NCBI GenBank assembly: GCA_947177675.1
Contig: CAMWVK010000025.1
Location: 1-10,789 of the forward strand
From: an uncultured Mucispirillum sp.
GTDB taxonomy: Bacteria; Chrysiogenota; Deferribacteres; Deferribacterales; Mucispirillaceae
Direction of reading: 5' to 3'
Length of the DNA: 10,789 nucleotides
The number at the start of each line of letters is the position of its first letter. Position 1 is the stretch's first letter. Both the position numbers and the translations under genes were made by a program. Under the pieces are notes generated by a model. It worked only from the letters and a program-made list of their open reading frames with translations, was not told the DNA's origin and searched no databases. Below, piece after piece: positions 6,824 through 10,789 of this stretch.

Positions 6824-7600
6824 TTATTTGTTATCGTATAAGGACCAAGGACCTCTTGTTTTAGCAAGCCTTTCTGCTTTTGCCTTTTCATCAGCAGAAG
6901 AATCATGCACTATCGTAAACTCTTGTTTAGGAAATATTAAATCAGGGTCTTTAATCTGCTGCTGATTAGTCCAGTAAATTATAGGCCACATAAATGGGTT
7001 GGAATACTGTTTACCAGCAATATACCAAAGGTTATCACCTTTTTTAACTATATAAACAGAGTTATTTGCAGAAGACTTACTTCCACCAATACCTAAAAGC
7101 TGTTCCATTTCAGCAAGAAGAACATTAGCTGCATCAAGCTCTGATTTAGCTTTTGCTGCATCGCAGTTATTCATAGCTGCTTTTGCATTAGCTAAGTGTT
7201 TATCAACTTTAGCCTGTATTTGTTTCCATTTACTTGAATTAGCAGCTCCTGGATGAGATGCTATATTATTTTTTCTAGCAACAGTTTCATCATATCTGGA
7301 ATTTTGAGCATTTACAGAGTCAACCTGCTGATTATAAGAACTTTCTTCAGTTTTAAAAATTTCAACAGCTTCACTTTCAGCTTTTTTACTGCCTTCTTCA
7401 CTGCCAGATGCTTTTAACTTATCAGCCTCTGCCATTTTTGATTTAGTTTTTGGTAAATACTTATCAACACAAGCTTTATTTGGACTGCCTAATGTTTGTC
7501 TAACAATCTCTTCTGGAGTCATACTGTCATTAGCAGCTTTACCCCCACAAGATGCTAATAATAAGACTACTGCACAGATAAAAATTATACTCTTTCTCAC
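6824..7600 (-). CDS. LysM-domain lipoprotein with helical middle region
   Basis: The product is a secreted, lipid-anchored protein expected to bind peptidoglycan. A short Lys/Arg start and hydrophobic core (residues 5-16) lead to the lipobox LASC, giving lipidated Cys18. Residues about 28-170 are Ala-, Lys- and Glu-rich and read as long helices, possibly coiled coil; they contain two further cysteines (C44, C146) that could form a disulfide. A single LysM domain spans about 182-231 (VYIVKKGDNLWYIAGKQY, then the Pro-Ile-Ile-Tyr-Trp-Thr-Asn and Asp-Pro-Asp-Leu-Ile-Phe-Pro segments), followed by a charged tail. The start is GTG at 7600 with a perfect AAGGAGG six bases upstream. It has its own candidate promoter and a strong terminator, so it is probably monocistronic and well expressed. 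I do not recognise a named family for the middle region; a structural cell-envelope tether is inference. Confidence 0.88.
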   Translation of the reverse strand: MRKSIIFICAVVLLLASCGGKAANDSMTPEEIVRQTLGSPNKACVDKYLPKTKSKMAEADKLKASGSEEGSKKAESEAVEIFKTEESSYNQQVDSVNAQNSRYDETVARKNNIASHPGAANSSKWKQIQAKVDKHLANAKAAMNNCDAAKAKSELDAANVLLAEMEQLLGIGGSKSSANNSVYIVKKGDNLWYIAGKQYSNPFMWPIIYWTNQQQIKDPDLIFPKQEFTIVHDSSADEKAKAERLAKTRGPWSLYDNK

Positions 7601-7606
7601 AACTAA

Positions 7607-7613
7607 CCTCCTT
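7607..7613 (-). promoter_or_regulatory. Shine-Dalgarno fixing the GTG start of the LysM lipoprotein
   Basis: AAGGAGG on the minus strand, six bases before GTG, is a full consensus site. It justifies a non-ATG start and places the signal peptide at the very N-terminus, as a lipoprotein needs. Confidence 0.8.
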
Positions 7614-7633
7614 GTGAATTTATATATACTTAT

Positions 7634-7665
7634 ACTATATTGTTTTATTTTTTTTCTTTTGTCAA
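7634..7665 (-). promoter_or_regulatory. Candidate promoter of the LysM lipoprotein gene
   Basis: On the minus strand a perfect TTGACA (7665-7660) is followed after 20 bases by TATAGT (7639-7634), a 5 of 6 match. The spacer is longer than the usual 17, and the 17-base position holds only CAATAT. An A-rich tract fills the spacer and could bend the DNA. The site begins 13 nt after the aspS stop, in the only sizeable gap on this side of the window, which supports a promoter here though the -10 is uncertain. Confidence 0.5.
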
Positions 7666-7677
7666 GTAATATAACAA

Positions 7678-9474
7678 TTAAACAGTTTTATTTACCGGAA
7701 TGTCACTTCTTATACATAATTCTTTAAGCTGTTTTGGCTCAACATAATCTGGAGCACCACTCATTAAATCAGTTGCTTTTTGTGTTTTTGGAAATGCTAT
7801 AACATCTCTAATAGATTCAGCACCTGCAAATATTGATGCAATCCTGTCTACGCCAAAAGCTATACCACCATGTGGTGGAGTGCCATATTTTAAAGCATCT
7901 ACAAAGTATCCAAATTTTTCTTTAATTTCTTCTTCACCTAAACCTAAACGCTCAAACATTTTCTGCTGAATATCACTTCTATGGATTCTAATACTTCCGC
8001 CGCCTATTTCTGAACCATTTAATACAAGGTCATAAGCTTTTGCTCTAACTGCTTTTGGATTGCTGTCAAGATTTTCAATATCTTCATCCATTGGAGCAGT
8101 AAATGGGTGGTGAACAGCCACATAGCGTTTATCTTCTGGAGACCATTCTAAAAGTGGAAACTCTAATACCCATAAAAGATTGTATTGTTTTGGATTAATT
8201 AAACCTAAAAGGTTTCCAAGTTTAAGACGAAGTTTAGACATTGTAAGGTTAACAAGATTTTCTTCACCTGCACCAAAGAATATAATATCGCCTGATTGTC
8301 CTTCCATAACTTTTATTATTTCATAAGTTAATTCTTCACCTAAATTTCTAATCAGTGGAGACTGGATACCATTTTCATTAATTTTAATATAAGCTAGACC
8401 TTTTGCACCAAGGCTTACAACATATTCACCAAGTTCATCAAGTGTTCTTCTTGAAAATACTTTGCCTGCACCTTTTGCATTTACAGCTTTTACTATACCA
8501 CCATTTTTAACTGTATCAGAAAATACTTTAAACTGGCAGTTTTCTACCATATTATTAATAGTTTTTAGATGCAGACCAAAACGAGTATCTGGTGCATCAT
8601 TACCGTAAAGTTCCACAGCATCTCTATACATAATTGTTGGGAATGGTCTTGGAACATCTATATCTAAAATATCTTTAAATAATTTAACAATTAAACCTTC
8701 TATCATATCCATAATATCATTTCTATCAATAAATGACATTTCAATATCAAGCTGAGTAAATTCAGGCTGTCTGTCTGCTCTTAAATCTTCATCTCTAAAA
8801 CATTTTACTATTTGAAAATAACGCTCAAAACCGCCAACCATTAATAACTGTTTAAACTGCTGTGGAGATTGTGGCAGAGCATAAAACTTACCAGCATTTA
8901 CACGGCTTGGAACAAGATAATCTCTTGCACCTTCTGGTGTACTTTTACCTAAAAATGGTGTTTCAATATCAATAAACCCATTAGACCACATATATTCTCT
9001 AATAGATTTTGTAATATTATTACGCATCATAATATTTTTTTGAAGCTGTGGACGCCTTAAATCAAGATATCTGTATTTTAAACGCACATCTTCTGCAGCA
9101 TCTGTATGCTCATCAATCATAAATGGCGGAGTTAATGCATTATTTAATATTTTTATTTCACTTACAATAACATCTATCATACCAGTTTTTATATTAGGGT
9201 TTACCATACCATCAGGGCGGGCAACAACTTTACCTTTTACTGCAATAACATATTCATTTCTAACTGCTTCACCTGTTTCTCTTGCAACTGGGGCTGATTC
9301 GTTTAATACTATTTGAGTAATACCCTCTCTATCTCTTAAATCAATAAATATAACACCACCATGGTCTCGTCTGCGTTGAACCCAGCCCATTAATAAAACT
9401 TTTTCACCAATATTTTTATCAGTTAAAACACCACAGCTATGTGTTCTTCTCCAATCTGCCATATTTGTTAACAT
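7678..9474 (-). CDS. aspS: Aspartyl-tRNA synthetase, probably non-discriminating (Asp/Asn)
   Basis: This class IIb synthetase charges tRNA-Asp with aspartate. The order is an N-terminal OB-fold anticodon domain (about 25-105; GWVQRRRDHGG at 30-40), catalytic-domain segments FIDIETPFLGKSTPEGARDY at 167-186 and the PQSPQQFKQLLM stretch at 201-212, motif 2 with FRDEDLRADRQPEFTQ at 226-241, a bacterial GAD insertion at about 290-420, and motif 3 GGIAFGVDR at 536-544. The 598 aa are typical of bacterial AspRS. His38 and Gly89 align with His31 and Gly82 of the Pseudomonas aeruginosa non-discriminating enzyme, where E. coli has Leu and Lys, so it probably also makes Asp-tRNA-Asn. I chose the ATG at 9474, with GGAG six bases upstream; a TTG four codons earlier overlaps that Shine-Dalgarno. 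The gene lies 19 nt after hisS in the same operon. Confidence 0.96.
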   Translation of the reverse strand: MLTNMADWRRTHSCGVLTDKNIGEKVLLMGWVQRRRDHGGVIFIDLRDREGITQIVLNESAPVARETGEAVRNEYVIAVKGKVVARPDGMVNPNIKTGMIDVIVSEIKILNNALTPPFMIDEHTDAAEDVRLKYRYLDLRRPQLQKNIMMRNNITKSIREYMWSNGFIDIETPFLGKSTPEGARDYLVPSRVNAGKFYALPQSPQQFKQLLMVGGFERYFQIVKCFRDEDLRADRQPEFTQLDIEMSFIDRNDIMDMIEGLIVKLFKDILDIDVPRPFPTIMYRDAVELYGNDAPDTRFGLHLKTINNMVENCQFKVFSDTVKNGGIVKAVNAKGAGKVFSRRTLDELGEYVVSLGAKGLAYIKINENGIQSPLIRNLGEELTYEIIKVMEGQSGDIIFFGAGEENLVNLTMSKLRLKLGNLLGLINPKQYNLLWVLEFPLLEWSPEDKRYVAVHHPFTAPMDEDIENLDSNPKAVRAKAYDLVLNGSEIGGGSIRIHRSDIQQKMFERLGLGEEEIKEKFGYFVDALKYGTPPHGGIAFGVDRIASIFAGAESIRDVIAFPKTQKATDLMSGAPDYVEPKQLKELCIRSDIPVNKTV

Positions 9475-9493
9475 AATATTCTCCAACTTATAT

Positions 9494-10747
9494 TTAGATT
9501 AATTTATTTTTTAAATATTCAAATACACTTTCAAGCTTTATTAAAGCCTGCTCACCACTGACTAAATCTTTAACAGATGCATTATTTTCTTTAACTTCAT
9601 TACTGCCTAATATAACAGCATATCTGGTTTTTGATTTATCTGCCTTTTTCATCTGGCTTTTCATTGATGCAGTATTATAATCATATTCTGCCACATATCC
9701 AGCATTACGAAAATTTTCCACCAGCTTAAAAGTATATGGAAGATTTTCTTTATCAAATACAAGTATAAATACATCTGTATAATGATAATCTACAGGGTTT
9801 ACTTCCTTTAAAAGTTCCACAACTCTATCAAGCCCTATTGCAAAACCAATGCCAGCAGTATCTTTACCACCAAGACTTTTTACCAGTCCGTCATATCTGC
9901 CGCCTGCTCCAACAGCACTTGCTGCTCCAAGTTTATCAGTAACAAGCTCAAATGCTGTTCTTATGTAATAATCAAGTCCGCGAACCATTCTTTCATTTAT
10001 TTTAAAAGGTATATTCATCATTGTAAGATATTCTTTTACACTTTCAAAGTGGCTGCTGCATATATCACATAAATAATTTAAAATACTTGGTGCATTTTTT
10101 GCTATATTTTTACAGCTTTCTATTTTACAGTCTAATATCCTTAATGGATTTGTTTCAAGACGCCTTTTGCAGTCATCACAAAGCTTGTCTTTTTCTTTAT
10201 CAAAATATTTAATTAAATCTTCTTTATATTTTGGTCTGCAGTCTGGGCAGCCTATAGAGTTTATTTCCATAGAAACATAATTATTAAACCCTAATATTTC
10301 AGAAGTTTTATACAACATACCAATAATTTCAGCATCTAAAAGTGGTGCATCACATTCAAGCACTTCTACTCCAATTTGAGTAAACTGACGAAACCTGCCC
10401 TTTTGTGGACGCTCTCTGCGAAACATATTTCCTAAATAATAATATTTTTTAATGCCCGGCGGGTTATGAAGATTATTTTCAATATAAGCACGCATTAAAG
10501 CTGCTGTTCCTTCTGGTCTAAGGCTTACCTGTTCTTCGCTATCAATAAAAGTAAACATTTCTTTTTCAACAATATCTGTTGTTTCACCAATACCGCGTTT
10601 AAAAACAGCTGTTTTTTCTAAAACAGGCAGGCGAAATTCACTAAAACCACAGCTTTTAAAAAATTTCTGAATATCTGCTTCCACTTTGTGCCAGTAAGCA
10701 GTATCTTCACCAAAAATATCTCTAAAACCTTTTACTTTCTGTAACAA
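9494..10747 (-). CDS. hisS: Histidyl-tRNA synthetase
   Basis: This class IIa synthetase charges tRNA-His with histidine. The protein is 417 aa from the chosen start, normal for bacteria. It begins MLQKVKGFRDIFGED, as most HisRS do. Motif 2 lies in YYLGNMFRRERPQKGRFRQF (103-122). The histidine-binding HisA motif RGLDYYIRTAFE is at 256-267, GGRYDGL at 282-288 and motif 3 GIGFAIGLDR at 299-308; the anticodon-binding domain follows from about 325. The insertion domain carries cysteines at 167, 170, 190, 193, 207, 212, 227 and 230, as in many bacterial HisRS and possibly zinc-binding. The start is TTG at 10747, with AAGGAT (10755-10760) well spaced upstream; an in-frame GTG at 10777 would add ten hydrophobic residues foreign to the family. 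It leads the hisS-aspS pair; its promoter lies near or beyond the window edge. Confidence 0.96.
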   Translation of the reverse strand: MLQKVKGFRDIFGEDTAYWHKVEADIQKFFKSCGFSEFRLPVLEKTAVFKRGIGETTDIVEKEMFTFIDSEEQVSLRPEGTAALMRAYIENNLHNPPGIKKYYYLGNMFRRERPQKGRFRQFTQIGVEVLECDAPLLDAEIIGMLYKTSEILGFNNYVSMEINSIGCPDCRPKYKEDLIKYFDKEKDKLCDDCKRRLETNPLRILDCKIESCKNIAKNAPSILNYLCDICSSHFESVKEYLTMMNIPFKINERMVRGLDYYIRTAFELVTDKLGAASAVGAGGRYDGLVKSLGGKDTAGIGFAIGLDRVVELLKEVNPVDYHYTDVFILVFDKENLPYTFKLVENFRNAGYVAEYDYNTASMKSQMKKADKSKTRYAVILGSNEVKENNASVKDLVSGEQALIKLESVFEYLKNKLI

Positions 10748-10754
10748 TGTAATT

Positions 10755-10760
10755 ATCCTT
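10755..10760 (-). promoter_or_regulatory. Shine-Dalgarno supporting a TTG start for hisS
   Basis: AAGGAT on the minus strand is separated from TTG (10747-10745) by seven bases. No such site precedes the alternative GTG at 10777. This supports a TTG start and the conserved HisRS N-terminus. Confidence 0.6.
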
Positions 10761-10789
10761 AATATAAAATTACACACTAAAAAATATAA

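Noticed and set aside
6401..6965. Plus-strand open frames opposite the LOG and LysM genes
   Set aside because: They overlap well-supported minus-strand genes and the terminator, and their translations look like complement shadows.
7614..7677. Intrinsic terminator of aspS in the aspS-lipoprotein gap
   Set aside because: The T-rich run is on the plus strand and reads as A-rich in the aspS transcript; no stable hairpin precedes a T-run in the minus direction.
10748..10777. GTG start for hisS, ten codons upstream
   Set aside because: It adds hydrophobic residues not found in HisRS and lacks a ribosome site; TTG at 10747 has AAGGAT and gives the conserved N-terminus.

Overview
The window is a low-GC (roughly 30 %), densely packed bacterial housekeeping region. 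It holds ten protein genes, nine of them on the minus strand. No tRNA, rRNA, CRISPR array, prophage or complete insertion sequence is visible. A lipoprotein with a clear lipobox, a LysM protein, short-form (about 450 aa) glucose-6-phosphate isomerase and adjacent hisS and aspS suggest a low-GC Gram-negative anaerobe. A Deferribacterota member such as Mucispirillum is my best guess. This is inference from gene content and style, not a database match; Brachyspira-like or other low-GC lineages are not excluded.

Read in the direction of minus-strand transcription (right to left), hisS (10747-9494) and aspS (9474-7678) form a translation operon with a 19-nt gap. A monocistronic unit follows: a LysM lipoprotein (7600-6824) with its own TTGACA box, a perfect Shine-Dalgarno sequence, a GTG start and a textbook intrinsic terminator (6773-6801). 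A LOG-family phosphoribohydrolase gene (6762-6115) begins only about 10 nt after that terminator. Its stop codon overlaps the stop of mobB (5615-6118), the only plus-strand gene.

A 93-bp divergent intergenic region separates mobB from the second minus-strand run. That run is dinG (5521-3713), pgi (3720-2359), tilS (2378-1146), hpt (1144-626) and ftsH (611-). dinG/pgi and pgi/tilS overlap, and tilS/hpt and hpt/ftsH lie 1 and 14 nt apart, so the run looks like one operon with translational coupling. The tilS-hpt-ftsH order is widely conserved in bacteria; dinG and pgi upstream are a local arrangement.

The main anomaly is at the left edge. ftsH is normal for 191 codons, through its two membrane segments and the start of the AAA+ domain. 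It then hits a stop exactly where the Walker A segment should follow, and the last 38 bases of the window do not encode FtsH in any frame. This may be the end of a mobile element, a rearrangement breakpoint or an assembly-edge artefact. A second point is that the AspRS carries both residues typical of non-discriminating enzymes, which predicts indirect Asn-tRNA synthesis through GatCAB. I found no convincing undescribed system; the rest is ordinary core metabolism.
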